Of a DNA stretch of 64,000 bases, positions 25,824-35,623 are shown one piece after another. The notes below the pieces were generated by a model. It worked only from the letters and a program-made list of their open reading frames with translations, searched no databases and was not told where the DNA came from. Where the stretch lies: contig NZ_CP091804.1 in NCBI RefSeq assembly GCF_022024275.1, positions 3,304,501 to 3,368,500 of the forward strand, in the 5' to 3' direction. How positions within the stretch are numbered: position 1 is the first letter of the stretch; each line of letters begins with the position of its first letter. The translations under genes were made by a program, and so were the position numbers. This stretch comes from Sphingopyxis sp. BSN-002. GTDB taxonomy: Bacteria; Pseudomonadota; Alphaproteobacteria; Sphingomonadales; Sphingomonadaceae.

Positions 25824-27890
25824 ATGCGACCCGATATACTCAATCCGCTCTTTGCCGCGCTGACCGACCTGAAAGGGGTCGGGCCGCAGCTGGCCAAGCC
25901 GCTGACGCGGCTCGGGCTGGAGCGCGTGGTCGATGTGCTGTTCCATTTGCCGACGGGACTGATCTCGCGCTTTCCGGTCGACCGGCTCGATCAGGCGCAG
26001 GCGGGGCAGACGATCATCGTCGAGCTGACCGCGCAGGATTATCGCCCGGGTCGCAGCCCGCGCGCCCCCTTCGGGGTCGAGGCGTTCGATAGTGCGGGCG
26101 ATCATGTGCGGTTGACCTATTTCGGGCGGACGTCGGGGCTGGCGCGCAAGCTGTTCCCGCTCGGCGAGAAGCGCCGCGTGTCGGGCCGGCTCGACCTCTA
26201 TGGCGATATGCGCCAGATCGTACATCCCGACCATGTTGCCGAACCCGAAGACGAGGCGGGCATCGCCGAACACGAACCGGTCTATCCGCTGACCGAGGGG
26301 CTGACCAACGCGCGGCTGTCGCAACTCGGCGCCGTGGCGCTGGAGCGGCGGCCGGAACTGACCGAATGGATCGACGCGCCGCTGCTCGCGAGCCGTGGCT
26401 GGCCGGCGTGGCGCGAGGCGATCGAACGGGCGCACGCAAGCCCGCGCGACGAAGTGGCGCGCGACCGGCTCGCCTATGACGAGATTTTCGCTAGCCAGGT
26501 TGCGCTGATGCTGATCCGGCAAGGGCTGCGGAATCGGAAGGGCAGGGCGATCGTCGGCGACGGGCGCCTGACCGATGCGCTGCAACTTCCTTTCGGGCTG
26601 ACCGGAGCGCAGGAGCGCGTCGGGCGCGAGATTGCGGGCGACATGGCGCAGGACACGCCGATGCTGCGGATGCTGCAGGGCGACGTCGGGTCGGGGAAGA
26701 CACTCGTCGCACTGCGCGCGATGCTGACCGCGGTCGAAGCGGGGACGCAGGCGGCGCTGCTCGCGCCGACCGAGATCCTAGCGCGCCAGCACTATGCGAC
26801 CCTGCAAAGGATGCTCGGCGGCCTGCCCGTGAACCTCGCGATCCTGACCGGGCGCGACAAGGGGAAGGTTCGCGAGTCCACGTTGATGGGGCTCGCCGAC
26901 GGCAGCATCGACATCCTTGTCGGAACGCACGCCATTTTCCAGCAGGCGGTAAACTACAGGGATCTCTCGCTGGTCGTCGTCGACGAACAGCATCGTTTCG
27001 GTGTCGCGCAGCGATTGATGCTCACGGCGAAAGGCCAGCGTCCGCCGCACCTGCTGGTGATGACCGCCACCCCGATCCCGCGCACGCTGCAATTGGCCAA
27101 TCATGGCGAGATGGACGTGTCGCAGATCGACGAAATGCCGCCGGGGCGGACGCCCGTCGACACGCGGGTGATCTCGCTCGACCGGCTCGACGATGTCGTC
27201 GACAGTCTCGATCGCCACCTGTCGACCGGCGCGCAAGCTTATTGGGTGTGCCCGCTCGTCGCCGAGAGCGAGGGGAGCGAACTTGCCGCCGCCGAGAACC
27301 GGGCGGCGCTGCTTCGCGCGCGGTTGGGCGACTCCCGCGTCGGGCTGGTTCACGGGCGGATGAAGGGCCCGGAAAAGGATGACGTCATGGCGCGCTTTCA
27401 GGCGGGCGAGATCGGCGTTCTTGTCGCAACCACAGTGATCGAGGTCGGCGTCGATGTCCCCAGCGCGAGTCTGATGATCATCGAACATGCGGAGAATTTC
27501 GGGCTTGCCCAGCTCCACCAGCTGCGCGGCCGGGTCGGGCGCGGTGCGGCGAAATCGGTGTGCCTGTTGCTGCGCTCGCAGAATCTTTCGGAAACCGCGC
27601 GCGAGCGGCTGGCCCTGATGCGCGACACGAACGACGGCTTCGTGATCGCCGAGAAAGATCTGGAACTGCGCGGCGGCGGCGAGTTGCTGGGGCTGAAGCA
27701 GTCGGGCGACGCCGATTATCGCGTCGCGACGCCCGAGCAGCTGGTACGGCTCTTGCCGGTGGCGCACGACGACGCACGACTGTTCGTCGAGCGCGACGGC
27801 GGCATGGAGGGAGCGCGCGGCGAAGCTGTTCGCCTTTGTCTCTATCTGTTCGAACGCGACGCCGCGGTGCCGCTGCTTCGGAGTGGGTAA
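25824..27890 (+). CDS. recG: ATP-dependent DNA helicase RecG
   Basis: Branched-DNA helicase of 688 residues that remodels stalled forks and Holliday junctions. The N-terminal wedge domain begins LTDLKGVGPQLA. The motor shows GDVGSGKTLVAL (Walker A), DEQHRFGV, TATPIPRTL and QLRGRVGRG. I placed the start at the ATG at 25824, since the frame upstream lies in the palindromic repeat. It is divergent from sdhE-mfd. A GC-rich repeat follows the stop. Confidence 0.95.
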   Translation: MRPDILNPLFAALTDLKGVGPQLAKPLTRLGLERVVDVLFHLPTGLISRFPVDRLDQAQAGQTIIVELTAQDYRPGRSPRAPFGVEAFDSAGDHVRLTYFGRTSGLARKLFPLGEKRRVSGRLDLYGDMRQIVHPDHVAEPEDEAGIAEHEPVYPLTEGLTNARLSQLGAVALERRPELTEWIDAPLLASRGWPAWREAIERAHASPRDEVARDRLAYDEIFASQVALMLIRQGLRNRKGRAIVGDGRLTDALQLPFGLTGAQERVGREIAGDMAQDTPMLRMLQGDVGSGKTLVALRAMLTAVEAGTQAALLAPTEILARQHYATLQRMLGGLPVNLAILTGRDKGKVRESTLMGLADGSIDILVGTHAIFQQAVNYRDLSLVVVDEQHRFGVAQRLMLTAKGQRPPHLLVMTATPIPRTLQLANHGEMDVSQIDEMPPGRTPVDTRVISLDRLDDVVDSLDRHLSTGAQAYWVCPLVAESEGSELAAAENRAALLRARLGDSRVGLVHGRMKGPEKDDVMARFQAGEIGVLVATTVIEVGVDVPSASLMIIEHAENFGLAQLHQLRGRVGRGAAKSVCLLLRSQNLSETARERLALMRDTNDGFVIAEKDLELRGGGELLGLKQSGDADYRVATPEQLVRLLPVAHDDARLFVERDGGMEGARGEAVRLCLYLFERDAAVPLLRSG

Positions 27891-27891
27891 T

Positions 27892-28010
27892 AGCTCCCCT
27901 CCCGCTTGCGGGAGGGGTTGGGGGTGGGCTGCACCGCTTCAGGTACCCACCCCGCTGCGACTAGCGAGCAGGCTCGCAAGTCTCGCTGCCCCTCCCGCAA
28001 GCGAGAGGGG
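27892..28010. repeat. GC-rich compound inverted repeat after recG
   Basis: About 119 bp. It opens with a perfect hairpin CCCCTCCCGC/GCGGGAGGGG and ends with the related GCCCCTCCCGC...GCGAGAGGGG. GGGGTGGG and CCCACCCC pair across the middle, and CGAGCAGGCTCG lies inside. The outer AGCTCCCC... and ...GGGGAAAACAGCT ends are roughly inverted. No open frame exists. It resembles miniature palindromic elements seen between genes in sphingomonads and may slow transcription from recG. A partial match to its edge (AGCTCCCCTCCC) is at 44050-44061. Confidence 0.7.
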
Positions 28011-28037
28011 AAAACAGCTTTCAGTTGTAGCGCTGAC

Positions 28038-28406
28038 TTAGTTGACGTCCCCGCGCGCGCCCATGGCGCGGATCATCGGCAGATAATCCTCGGCGGCGAT
28101 CGACTTTTCGAACTGTACACCGGTCTTGCCGCCGAGCGACCAGACGACCTTTGCGGCAGTGCGGCCGATGATCGGCATGCGGAAAACGACGAGGTCGCCG
28201 ATTTCGAGCCCGCGCTCGTACCGCATCAGCATACCGTCGGCGCTGATGTTGACGCAGGTGCACATTTCCTGCCGCCCGTCGGGCAGCACGAAGGGCAGGC
28301 GGCAATAGACGTCGCTACGCGGCGCTATTCGCTGGTCGAGGCCGACATAATGGGCCTTGCTGGTATCGATCTTGCGCATACGTCCCGGACCTTTGTGGTT
28401 TGCCAT
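28038..28406 (-). CDS. PilZ-domain protein
   Basis: Small c-di-GMP receptor candidate, 122 residues. The binding residues are visible: the arginine motif DQRIAPRSDV (RxxxR) near residue 25 and NISADGML near residue 53, matching the D/NxSxxG element. No other domain is present. Both 28406 and the internal ATG at 28379 are possible starts. It stands alone between recG and tyrS. The EAL protein at 20669 could act on the same second messenger. Confidence 0.87.
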   Translation of the reverse strand: MANHKGPGRMRKIDTSKAHYVGLDQRIAPRSDVYCRLPFVLPDGRQEMCTCVNISADGMLMRYERGLEIGDLVVFRMPIIGRTAAKVVWSLGGKTGVQFEKSIAAEDYLPMIRAMGARGDVN

Positions 28407-28454
28407 GCAGCATTGGTACGAATGCTGAAGAAACCGTAAAGGGCTTTTCCCGGT

Positions 28455-29681
28455 TCAGCGCGTGACGAGGCCGTGTTTCTTCGACCCGAGGCTGACCGGA
28501 ACATCGCCTGTCCCTGGCTGGATCAGATGGTGCGGATCGCGAACGACGACGCCATCGACCTTGACCGCGCCCTCGTCGAGCTTGCGCCGCGCTTCCTTGT
28601 TCGACGCGGTAAAGCCCAGCTCGCGAAGGGCGTCGACGATGCTGATGCCGCCGGCGCTTGCCGACACCTGTGGCAGGTCGCCGCCAATCTGTCCCTTTTC
28701 AAAGGTTTGGGTGGCGGTCTCGGCAGCGATCTTCGCGGCCTCGGCACCGCGGCACATCGCGGTCGCCTCGTTCGCGAGGATCTTTTTCGCCTCGTTGATC
28801 TCGGCGCCTTCGAGCGCTTCCAAGCGCGCGATTTCGTCCAGCGGGAGATCGGTGAAGAGCTTCAGGAATTTGCCGACGTCGCGGTCGTCGCAATTGCGCC
28901 AATATTGCCAATAGTCGAAATGGGGCAACTGTCCCGAATTGAGCCACACGGCACCCGAAGCAGTTTTGCCCATTTTGGTGCCCGCGGCGGTCGTGAGCAA
29001 CGGAGTCGTCAGGCCATAGAGCTCGGCGCCGTCCATCCGGCGGCCAAGTTCCATGCCGTTGACGATATTCCCCCACTGGTCCGATCCGCCCATCTGGAGG
29101 CGCACACCGCGCTCCTTCGACAGGTAGCGGAAGTCGTATCCCTGCAGGATCATGTAGTTGAATTCGAGGAAGGTCATCGGCTGTTCGCGGTCGAGCCGCA
29201 GCTTGACCGAATCGAACGTCATCATGCGGTTGATCGTGAAGTGCGTCCCCACTTCCTGCAGCAGTTCGATATAGCCGAGCTTGCCGAGCCAGTCCTGATT
29301 GTCGACCATTACGGCGTCGGTCGGACCGTCGCCGAAGGTCAGATACTGCTGGAAGATGCTGAAGATCGAGGCGATGTTTGCGGCGATTGTCTCGTCCGAC
29401 AGCATCTTGCGGCTCTCGTCGCGTCCCGTCGGGTCGCCGATCCGCGTCGTCCCGCCGCCCATCAGCACGACGGGCTTGTGCCCCGTCTGTTGCAGACGAC
29501 GCAGCATCATGATCTGGACGAGGCTGCCGACGTGCAGGCTCGGCGCGGTCGCGTCGAAGCCGATATATCCCGGGACAACCTGTTTCGCGGCAAGCGCATC
29601 GAGCCCTTCCGCGTCGGTCGTCTGATGGATATAGCCTCGCTCGTCGAGCAGGCGCAGCAGGTCGGATTTATAGTTCGTCAT
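28455..29681 (-). CDS. tyrS: Tyrosyl-tRNA synthetase
   Basis: Class I aminoacyl-tRNA synthetase of 408 residues. The HIGH-like motif is HVGS at residues 50-53, and the KMSKS equivalent is KMGKTASG. The C-terminal S4 RNA-binding domain is recognisable ([29 protein letters not shown]). I chose the ATG at 29681, because [16 protein letters not shown] is the usual N-terminus. Forty-one bases separate it from the divergent DOMON-like gene. Confidence 0.96.
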   Translation of the reverse strand: MTNYKSDLLRLLDERGYIHQTTDAEGLDALAAKQVVPGYIGFDATAPSLHVGSLVQIMMLRRLQQTGHKPVVLMGGGTTRIGDPTGRDESRKMLSDETIAANIASIFSIFQQYLTFGDGPTDAVMVDNQDWLGKLGYIELLQEVGTHFTINRMMTFDSVKLRLDREQPMTFLEFNYMILQGYDFRYLSKERGVRLQMGGSDQWGNIVNGMELGRRMDGAELYGLTTPLLTTAAGTKMGKTASGAVWLNSGQLPHFDYWQYWRNCDDRDVGKFLKLFTDLPLDEIARLEALEGAEINEAKKILANEATAMCRGAEAAKIAAETATQTFEKGQIGGDLPQVSASAGGISIVDALRELGFTASNKEARRKLDEGAVKVDGVVVRDPHHLIQPGTGDVPVSLGSKKHGLVTR

Positions 29682-29722
29682 AGCGGGCGGGCGCTTAGCA
29701 TGGGGTTTGATATTTGGATAGC

Positions 29723-30271
29723 ATGCGCAAAGAGCTGATCTGCCACCCCGACACCCCGGCGCGTGCGGTGCGGTCGATCGCGGTCGAAGTGGACCTGTCG
29801 TTCGAGGAGGGCTTTGCATTGCGCTTCATCGTCGAGGGCGAGATCGGCGCGATCGTGCTGCCGCAGGGCGAGGGCGAGCTGGTCATCGCCGACAGCGTCA
29901 CCGACGGATTGTGGCAGAGTACCTGTTTCGAGGCGTTCCTGACCGAGGAGGGCCAACCCGACTATACCGAGTTCAACTATGCCCCCGACGGGCGCTGGGC
30001 CTGTTACCAGTTCGACGACTATCGCTCGCTGCTGCGTCCCGACGATCTGGCGCCCTGGCTGATGGAGAGCGAGCGCGAAGTCGGTCGTTATGTCCTGCGT
30101 GTCGAGCCGGGTATCTTTCCCGACACCGGATCGAAGCTCGCGCTGTCGGCGGTGATCGAGGAGGTCGACGGGACGAAGAGCTATTGGGCGCTGCGGCACC
30201 CCGCGGGCAAGCCCGACTTCCATCATCCCGATTGCTTTGCGCTGACGCTTGAGGCACGCGGGCGGGCATGA
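29723..30271 (+). CDS. DOMON-like domain protein
   Basis: Protein of 182 residues with the pattern of the DOMON-like family: an N-terminal LICHPDTP, then [11 protein letters not shown] and [20 protein letters not shown] in the middle. No signal peptide, membrane segment or catalytic motif is visible. Related domains bind sugars or haem, but for this branch no function is known. The ATG at 29723 is preferred over an in-frame TTG at 29714. It overlaps the NamZ-type gene by 4 bp. Confidence 0.8.
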   Translation: MRKELICHPDTPARAVRSIAVEVDLSFEEGFALRFIVEGEIGAIVLPQGEGELVIADSVTDGLWQSTCFEAFLTEEGQPDYTEFNYAPDGRWACYQFDDYRSLLRPDDLAPWLMESEREVGRYVLRVEPGIFPDTGSKLALSAVIEEVDGTKSYWALRHPAGKPDFHHPDCFALTLEARGRA

Positions 30272-31473
30272 CGACCCACTTCGGTATCGACCGCCTGCTC
30301 GCCGACCCCGCGCTTCGCGCGCCGCTGCAAGGGAAGCGCGTCGCGCTGCTCGCGCACCCCGCCTCGGTCACCGCTGACCTGACGCACAGTCTCGATGCAC
30401 TGGTCGCGGCGGGGATCGACGTCACGGCGGTGTTCGGGCCGCAGCACGGCGTGCGCGGCGACCTGCAGGACAATATGATGGAGTCGCCGGACTTCACCGA
30501 TCCGACCTATGGCATGCCGGTGTTCAGCCTCTATGGCGAGGTGCGGCGCCCGTCGGGGCAGTCGATGCATACGTTCGACGTCATGCTGGTCGACCTGCAG
30601 GATCTGGGCTGTCGCATCTACACCTATGTGACGACGCTTTTGTACGTGCTCGAAGCCGCGGCGGAGCATGGCAAGGCGGTGTGGGTGCTCGATCGCCCGA
30701 ACCCGGCGGGACGTCCCGTAGAGGGCACGCGGCTTCTTCCCGGCTGGGAAAGCTTCGTCGGCGCGGGGCCGATGGTGATGCGCCACGGGCTGACGATGGG
30801 CGAGATGGGGCACTGGTTCATCCGCCACTTCGGGCTCGACGTCGACTACCGCGTGATCGGGATGGAGGGGTGGGACCCCGAAGGGCCGGGGTTCGGCTGG
30901 CCCGTCGAACGCGTCTGGATCAACCCCAGCCCGAACGCGGCGAACCTCAACATGGCGCGCGCCTATGCCGGGACCGTGATGGTCGAGGGCGCGACGCTGA
31001 GCGAAGGGCGCGGCACGACGCGCGCGCTCGAACTCTTCGGTGCGCCCGATATCGACGCGAAAGCGGTAATCGCCGAGATGAAGCGGATCGCACCCGAATG
31101 GCTTGCCGGCTGCAAGCTGCGCGACATCTGGTTCGAGCCAACCTTTCACAAACATATGAAGCAGCTCAATAACGGCATCCATATCCACGCCGAGGGCGGC
31201 TGGTATGATCATTTGGCGTTCCGGCCATGGCGCGTGCAGGCGCTGGGCTTCAAGGCAATCCGCTCGCTCTATCCCGACTATCCGGTCTGGCGCGGTAAGG
31301 ATTTCAAATATGAGTACACCGACGACGTGCTCGCGATCGACGTGATCAACGGCGGACCGGGTCTGCGCGAGTGGGTCGATGATGCCGGCGCTGCGGCGGG
31401 CGATCTCGACGCGGTTGCGGTGCCCGACGAAGCGGCGTGGCGCGAAGAGATTGCGGACCTGCTGATTTACTGA
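30268..31473 (+). CDS. DUF1343 protein, NamZ-type exo-N-acetylmuramidase
   Basis: Protein of 401 residues of the DUF1343 family, whose Bacillus member NamZ releases N-acetylmuramic acid from cell-wall chains (GH171). Family blocks are VALLAHPASVT, FGPQHGVRGD, FSLYGEVRRPS and the segment LQDLGCRIYTYVTTL. The C-terminal part has WINPSPNAANL, FEPTFHKHMKQLN and GIHIHAEG. I see no signal peptide, so it may act in the cytoplasm on recycled fragments or be exported another way. It overlaps the DOMON-like gene (ATGA) and precedes an exported peptidase. Confidence 0.88.
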   Translation: MTTHFGIDRLLADPALRAPLQGKRVALLAHPASVTADLTHSLDALVAAGIDVTAVFGPQHGVRGDLQDNMMESPDFTDPTYGMPVFSLYGEVRRPSGQSMHTFDVMLVDLQDLGCRIYTYVTTLLYVLEAAAEHGKAVWVLDRPNPAGRPVEGTRLLPGWESFVGAGPMVMRHGLTMGEMGHWFIRHFGLDVDYRVIGMEGWDPEGPGFGWPVERVWINPSPNAANLNMARAYAGTVMVEGATLSEGRGTTRALELFGAPDIDAKAVIAEMKRIAPEWLAGCKLRDIWFEPTFHKHMKQLNNGIHIHAEGGWYDHLAFRPWRVQALGFKAIRSLYPDYPVWRGKDFKYEYTDDVLAIDVINGGPGLREWVDDAGAAAGDLDAVAVPDEAAWREEIADLLIY

Positions 31474-31480
31474 GGAAGGG

Positions 31481-32731
31481 ATGGCGATGCATCGGCGGCA
31501 ATTTCTGGGTACGGCGGCGCTCGGCGGTCTGGTTGCAACCTTGCCGGTTTCCGCGCTTGCAGCTGACACCGCCGGCCTGCCGAACCTTGCTGCCCGAGCC
31601 GTACCGATCGGCAAGGCCGAGCGCCTGGCGCGCATCGCCAAGGCGAGGGAGTTGATGCGCGCGAACGATATCGGCGCGCTGCTGATCGAGCCGGGGTCGA
31701 GCCTCATCTATTTCACCGGGGTCGAGTGGTGGCGGAGCGAACGGCTGACTGCCGCGGTGCTGACGCGCGAAGGCGAGGTCGCGATCGTCACGCCCTTTTT
31801 CGAGGAGCCTTCGGTGCGTGAGAGCCTGGGAATCGAGGCCGAGGTGCTGACGTGGAACGAGGACGAGAACCCGCTCGCGGCGGTGGCGGCGTGGCTCGGC
31901 AAGCGCGGGCTGACAAAGGGCAGGATAGGCGTCGAGGAAACGGTGCGCTATTTCGCGGTCGACGGGCTGGAAAAGGCGATGCCGGGCGCGACCGTCGTCA
32001 ATGGCGCGCCCGTCGTGCGCGGATGCCGCATGCACAAGTCGCCCGCCGAAATCGCGCTGATGCAGATCGCCGCCGACATTACCATTGCCGCCTATCGCCA
32101 CACCGCGCCGCGGATCGAAGCGGGAATGACGCCCGCTGATATCGGCGCGATCATGAAGGCTGCGACGACGGCTCTTGGCGGGCGCAGCGAGTTCGAGCTG
32201 ATCCTGCTCGGCGAGGCGAGCGCCTATCCGCATGGCAGCGGCAAGCCGCAGGCGGTAAAGGATGGCGAAGTCGTGCTGATGGACTGCGGCGCGACGGTCC
32301 ACGGCTATCAATCCGACATTTCACGGACCTTCGTCCATGGCAAGGCGAGCGCACGCCAGCGGCAGGTGTGGGACCAGATGCGCAAGGGGCAGGATGTGGC
32401 GTTCGCCGCGGCGAAGCTGGGGACGCCGGCGGGCGCGGTCGACGATGCGGTTCGCGCTTATTATCAGGGCCTTGGCTGGGGTCCCGGATACAAGTTGCCG
32501 GGCACATCGCACCGCACCGGGCACGGCATCGGGCTCGACGGGCACGAGCCGGTGAACCTCGTCCATGGAGAGACGACGAAGCTCGCGCCGGGTATGTGCT
32601 TCTCGAACGAGCCCGGCATCTATATCCCCGGCGAATTCGGCATCCGGCTCGAGGACTGCTTCTACATGACCGACAGCGGCCCGAAATGGTTCAGCGAACC
32701 GCCGCCGTCGATCGATCAGCCTTTCGCCTGA
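31481..32731 (+). CDS. Tat-exported M24 family metallopeptidase (Xaa-Pro aminopeptidase-like)
   Basis: Dinuclear metallopeptidase of 416 residues. The Tat signal is MHRRQFLGTAALGG with cleavage after ALA. The N-terminal creatinase-like domain holds EPGSSLIYFTGVEWW. The five metal ligands can be assigned: aspartates in LMDCGA and QSDISR, the histidine in HRTGHGIGLDGHE, and glutamates in SNEPGIY and RLEDCF. It starts at 31481, or at the ATG at 31487 just before the arginine pair. It is 7 bp after the NamZ-type gene, so both could serve peptidoglycan or peptide turnover. Confidence 0.9.
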   Translation: MAMHRRQFLGTAALGGLVATLPVSALAADTAGLPNLAARAVPIGKAERLARIAKARELMRANDIGALLIEPGSSLIYFTGVEWWRSERLTAAVLTREGEVAIVTPFFEEPSVRESLGIEAEVLTWNEDENPLAAVAAWLGKRGLTKGRIGVEETVRYFAVDGLEKAMPGATVVNGAPVVRGCRMHKSPAEIALMQIAADITIAAYRHTAPRIEAGMTPADIGAIMKAATTALGGRSEFELILLGEASAYPHGSGKPQAVKDGEVVLMDCGATVHGYQSDISRTFVHGKASARQRQVWDQMRKGQDVAFAAAKLGTPAGAVDDAVRAYYQGLGWGPGYKLPGTSHRTGHGIGLDGHEPVNLVHGETTKLAPGMCFSNEPGIYIPGEFGIRLEDCFYMTDSGPKWFSEPPPSIDQPFA

Positions 32732-33576
32732 TCGGGCGCTGTCGGTCGCTGTACGAGGCTGACCAGCACGAAGCTGATGATCATCAGCAGATACCAGCTG
32801 CCGAGTTTCTCCAACCCGACCATGTGCCAGCCGTCGTTCTGGCTGGGATAGGTCCATGCGCGCGCGAAGGTGCCGATATTTTCGGCGAACCAGATGAAGA
32901 GCGCGACAAGGCCCCAGCCGACGAGCAAAGGCATGCGGCGGTGCGTGTGGAGCGGGCGGAACCAGACCTGACAGCGCCAGAAGAGCAGCGCGGTCGCGGC
33001 GAACAGGAACCAGCGGATGTCATAGATCCAGTGGTGCGCGAAGAAATTGACGTAGATCGCGGCAGCGAGAAGATAGCTCGTCCAGACCGGCGGATAGCCG
33101 GTGTAGCGGAAATCGAAGATGCGCCAGACCCGCGCGATATAGCTGCCGACCGCGGCGTACATGAAGCCCGAGAAGAGCGGCACCGCGCCGATGTGGAGCA
33201 GGCTCGCTTCGGGATATTGCCACGAGCCCGCCGCGGTCTTGAACAGCTCCATGATCGTGCCGACGATATGGAAGATCAGGATGACGATCGCTTCCTTCGG
33301 CGTCTCCAGCCGGAAGGCGAGCATGCCGAGCTGGATCAGCACCGCGCCGATCGTGATAGCGTCATAGCGATGCAGCGGGGCGTCGTCGGGCCAGAAGAGA
33401 TGCGTGCCGAGCAGCAGCGCGAGCATCAGCCCGCCGAACAGGCACGCCCATCCCTGCTTGAATCCGAAGGCGAGGAATTCGAGGAACGAGCCACGCGGCC
33501 CGGGCTCGACCGCCATCGCCTCGAGGCGCGCGCGGACCGCATGGAAGCGGCTGTGGCTGCGCGCCGGTTCAGACAT
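32716..33576 (-). CDS. DUF817 family membrane protein
   Basis: Membrane protein of 286 residues with seven or so hydrophobic segments. Blocks typical of DUF817 are FGFKQGWACLFGG, FRLETPKEA, GSWQYPE and NFFAHHWIYDIRW. Family function is unknown. The frame overlaps the amj-like gene upstream by 8 bp (33569-33576) and the 3' end of the M24 gene by 16 bp on the opposite strand. Confidence 0.88.
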   Translation of the reverse strand: MSEPARSHSRFHAVRARLEAMAVEPGPRGSFLEFLAFGFKQGWACLFGGLMLALLLGTHLFWPDDAPLHRYDAITIGAVLIQLGMLAFRLETPKEAIVILIFHIVGTIMELFKTAAGSWQYPEASLLHIGAVPLFSGFMYAAVGSYIARVWRIFDFRYTGYPPVWTSYLLAAAIYVNFFAHHWIYDIRWFLFAATALLFWRCQVWFRPLHTHRRMPLLVGWGLVALFIWFAENIGTFARAWTYPSQNDGWHMVGLEKLGSWYLLMIISFVLVSLVQRPTAPDQAKG

Positions 33577-34375
33577 GCACGGAGACGTAGGCGATCAAGT
33601 TCGCGGCGGGCAGCAGCAGCGCTTGCGCGAGGACCGTCCCCGCAAGGCGGCTCAGCGAAATGAAGGTGATCGCGCGGCGGAAATCGCTCTCGTCGACTTT
33701 GCCCTCGACCGCATCGTCGGTCATCACCGACAGCTGCGGGTCGATGAAGGCAAACAGCAAAATCGTCGCGAAGCCGTTGATGAGGGCCGAGAGTTGCGAT
33801 GCGGTGACGCGGAATTCGGGAGCGAGGTAGCCGGCGTAGAGCGACGCGACGACCCCGACCGCGATCAGCGATTGGGCAAGACAGTTGGCAATCAGCACGC
33901 CCCAGCCGATCCCTTTCGGCATCTTCCAGGCCTTCAGATGCGACAGGCTGGGGAGGGTCAACGACTGGCGCAGCGTGCGCAGCCCGCTCGGGCTCATCGC
34001 CTTGACCGCGAGTTTCGTCGTCGAACGGTTGTTCTGGTACCAGCCGATCGCGGCCGCGAACATCCGCTGACCCGTCGGTACGAGCAGGATGCCGACCAAA
34101 GTCGCGACGCTCGCCGCCGCAAGCACCATCTGCATGTCGAAGAACAGCTGGCCGCCGCTGCCGTCGTGGATGCGCGTCTCGATCCGCTTGGCGAGGAAGG
34201 GACCGAGGAAGCTGTTCGATGTGCGCGAGAAGAGCACGAGGATGTTGAACAGCGCGAAGGACATCGCAATGCGCCGCGTCCGGACACCAGCGATGCGCGC
34301 GGCATAGGCGAGCGCACCGATCAGGTTGATGAAGCCCGTGAGCAGCAGGATGGTAACGAGGGGGAGGTCGATCAT
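33569..34375 (-). CDS. Lipid II flippase Amj-like protein (DUF2837)
   Basis: Polytopic membrane protein of 268 residues. The N-terminal block GALAYAARIAGVRTRR followed by ALFNILVLFSRTSNSFLGPFL is characteristic of Amj, the alternate lipid II flippase first shown in Bacillus subtilis, which can replace MurJ. About six to seven membrane segments are visible. The C-terminal half (LINGFATILLFAFIDPQLSVMTDD) fits the family. In Bacillus it is induced under envelope stress; here no promoter evidence is seen. It may form an operon with the DUF817 gene. Confidence 0.85.
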   Translation of the reverse strand: MIDLPLVTILLLTGFINLIGALAYAARIAGVRTRRIAMSFALFNILVLFSRTSNSFLGPFLAKRIETRIHDGSGGQLFFDMQMVLAAASVATLVGILLVPTGQRMFAAAIGWYQNNRSTTKLAVKAMSPSGLRTLRQSLTLPSLSHLKAWKMPKGIGWGVLIANCLAQSLIAVGVVASLYAGYLAPEFRVTASQLSALINGFATILLFAFIDPQLSVMTDDAVEGKVDESDFRRAITFISLSRLAGTVLAQALLLPAANLIAYVSVHV

Positions 34376-34406
34376 CTTCGCGCCCCTACACCCCGCGTAC
34401 GTGGCG

Positions 34407-35585
34407 TCAATGCTTTCGCGTCAGCTCGCGCATTGCATCATCGAGTCCCGCGAGAGACAGCGGGTACATGCGGTCATTCATCAACTGTTTGATCAGCTTC
34501 ACCGACTGTGTGTAGCCCCAATGCGCCTCGGGCACCGGGTTCAGCCACACCGCAGCCGGATAGACGTGCGTCATGCGCTGGATCCAGACCGCGCCCGACT
34601 CTTCGTTGAAATGCTCGACGCTGCCGCCCGGATGGGTGATTTCATAGGCGCTCATCGACGCGTCGCCGACGAAGATCAGCTTATAGTCATGGCCATATTT
34701 GTGGAGGATATCCCACATCTGGTGCCGTTCCGACCAGCGGCGCTTATTGTCCTTCCAAACGCCTTCGTACGGGCAGTTGTGGAAATAGAAGAATTCGAGA
34801 TTCTTGAACTCGGTCGTCGCGGCGCTGAACAGTTCCTCGCAGAGCTTGACGAAGGGGTCCATCGAGCCGCCGACGTCGAGGAACAGCAACAGCTTCACCG
34901 CATTGCGCCGCTCGGGACGCATCCGGATGTCGAGCCAGCCTTGCCGTGCCGTGCCGTCGATCGTGCCCGGAATGTCGAGCTCGTCGGCCGCGCCCTCGCG
35001 CGCGAACTTGCGCAGGCGGCGGAGCGCGATCTTGATGTTGCGGGTCCCGAGTTCCTTGGTGTTGTCGAGATTCTGGAACTCGCGCTTTTCCCAGACTTTC
35101 AGCGAGCGCTTGTGCTTGCTCTCGCCGCCGATGCGGACGCCCTCGGGGTTATAGCCCGAATTGCCATAAGGCGACGTGCCGCCGGTGCCGATCCACTTGT
35201 TGCCGCCCTGGTGGCGCTTTTGCTGTTCCTCGAGCCGCTTTTTCAGCGTCTCCATGATCTCGTCCCAGTCGCCGAGCGACTTGATCGCCTCCATCTCCTC
35301 GGCCGTGAGATATTTCTCGGCCACGGCTTTCAGCCATTCCTCGGGAATGTCGACGGGGTTCTGGCCATAATCGGTGAGCAGGCCCTTGAAGACCTTGTTG
35401 AAGACCTGGTCGAAGCGGTCGAGCAGGCCCTCGTCCTTCACATAGATCGATCGGCTGAGATAATAGAATTGCTCGGGGCTGCGGTCGATGACTTCGCGGT
35501 CGAGCGCCTCCAGCAACAGCAGATGCTCTTTCAGGCTGGCGGGAATGCCCGCGGCCCGAAGTTCGTCGAGAAAGCCCAGAAGCAT
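34407..35585 (-). CDS. VWA-domain CoxE-like protein
   Basis: Protein of 392 residues. The N-terminal part (FLDELRAAGIPASLKEHLLLLEAL) is the CoxE-like lead, and the C-terminal von Willebrand A domain has the MIDAS motif LFLDVGGSMDPF. Such proteins work with MoxR AAA ATPases to insert metals or assemble enzymes. The likely partner is the MoxR gene at 37527-38372, which is separated from it by two unrelated genes. I chose the ATG at 35585 (MLLGFLDELR). A palindrome CTTTACGT-GA-ACGTAAAG lies 39 bp upstream, and the MoxR gene has a near-identical one. Confidence 0.88.
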   Translation of the reverse strand: MLLGFLDELRAAGIPASLKEHLLLLEALDREVIDRSPEQFYYLSRSIYVKDEGLLDRFDQVFNKVFKGLLTDYGQNPVDIPEEWLKAVAEKYLTAEEMEAIKSLGDWDEIMETLKKRLEEQQKRHQGGNKWIGTGGTSPYGNSGYNPEGVRIGGESKHKRSLKVWEKREFQNLDNTKELGTRNIKIALRRLRKFAREGAADELDIPGTIDGTARQGWLDIRMRPERRNAVKLLLFLDVGGSMDPFVKLCEELFSAATTEFKNLEFFYFHNCPYEGVWKDNKRRWSERHQMWDILHKYGHDYKLIFVGDASMSAYEITHPGGSVEHFNEESGAVWIQRMTHVYPAAVWLNPVPEAHWGYTQSVKLIKQLMNDRMYPLSLAGLDDAMRELTRKH

Positions 35586-35623
35586 GGGGCAGGCGTACCG
35601 CTTTGGCGGCGCGCGCGCAATCA

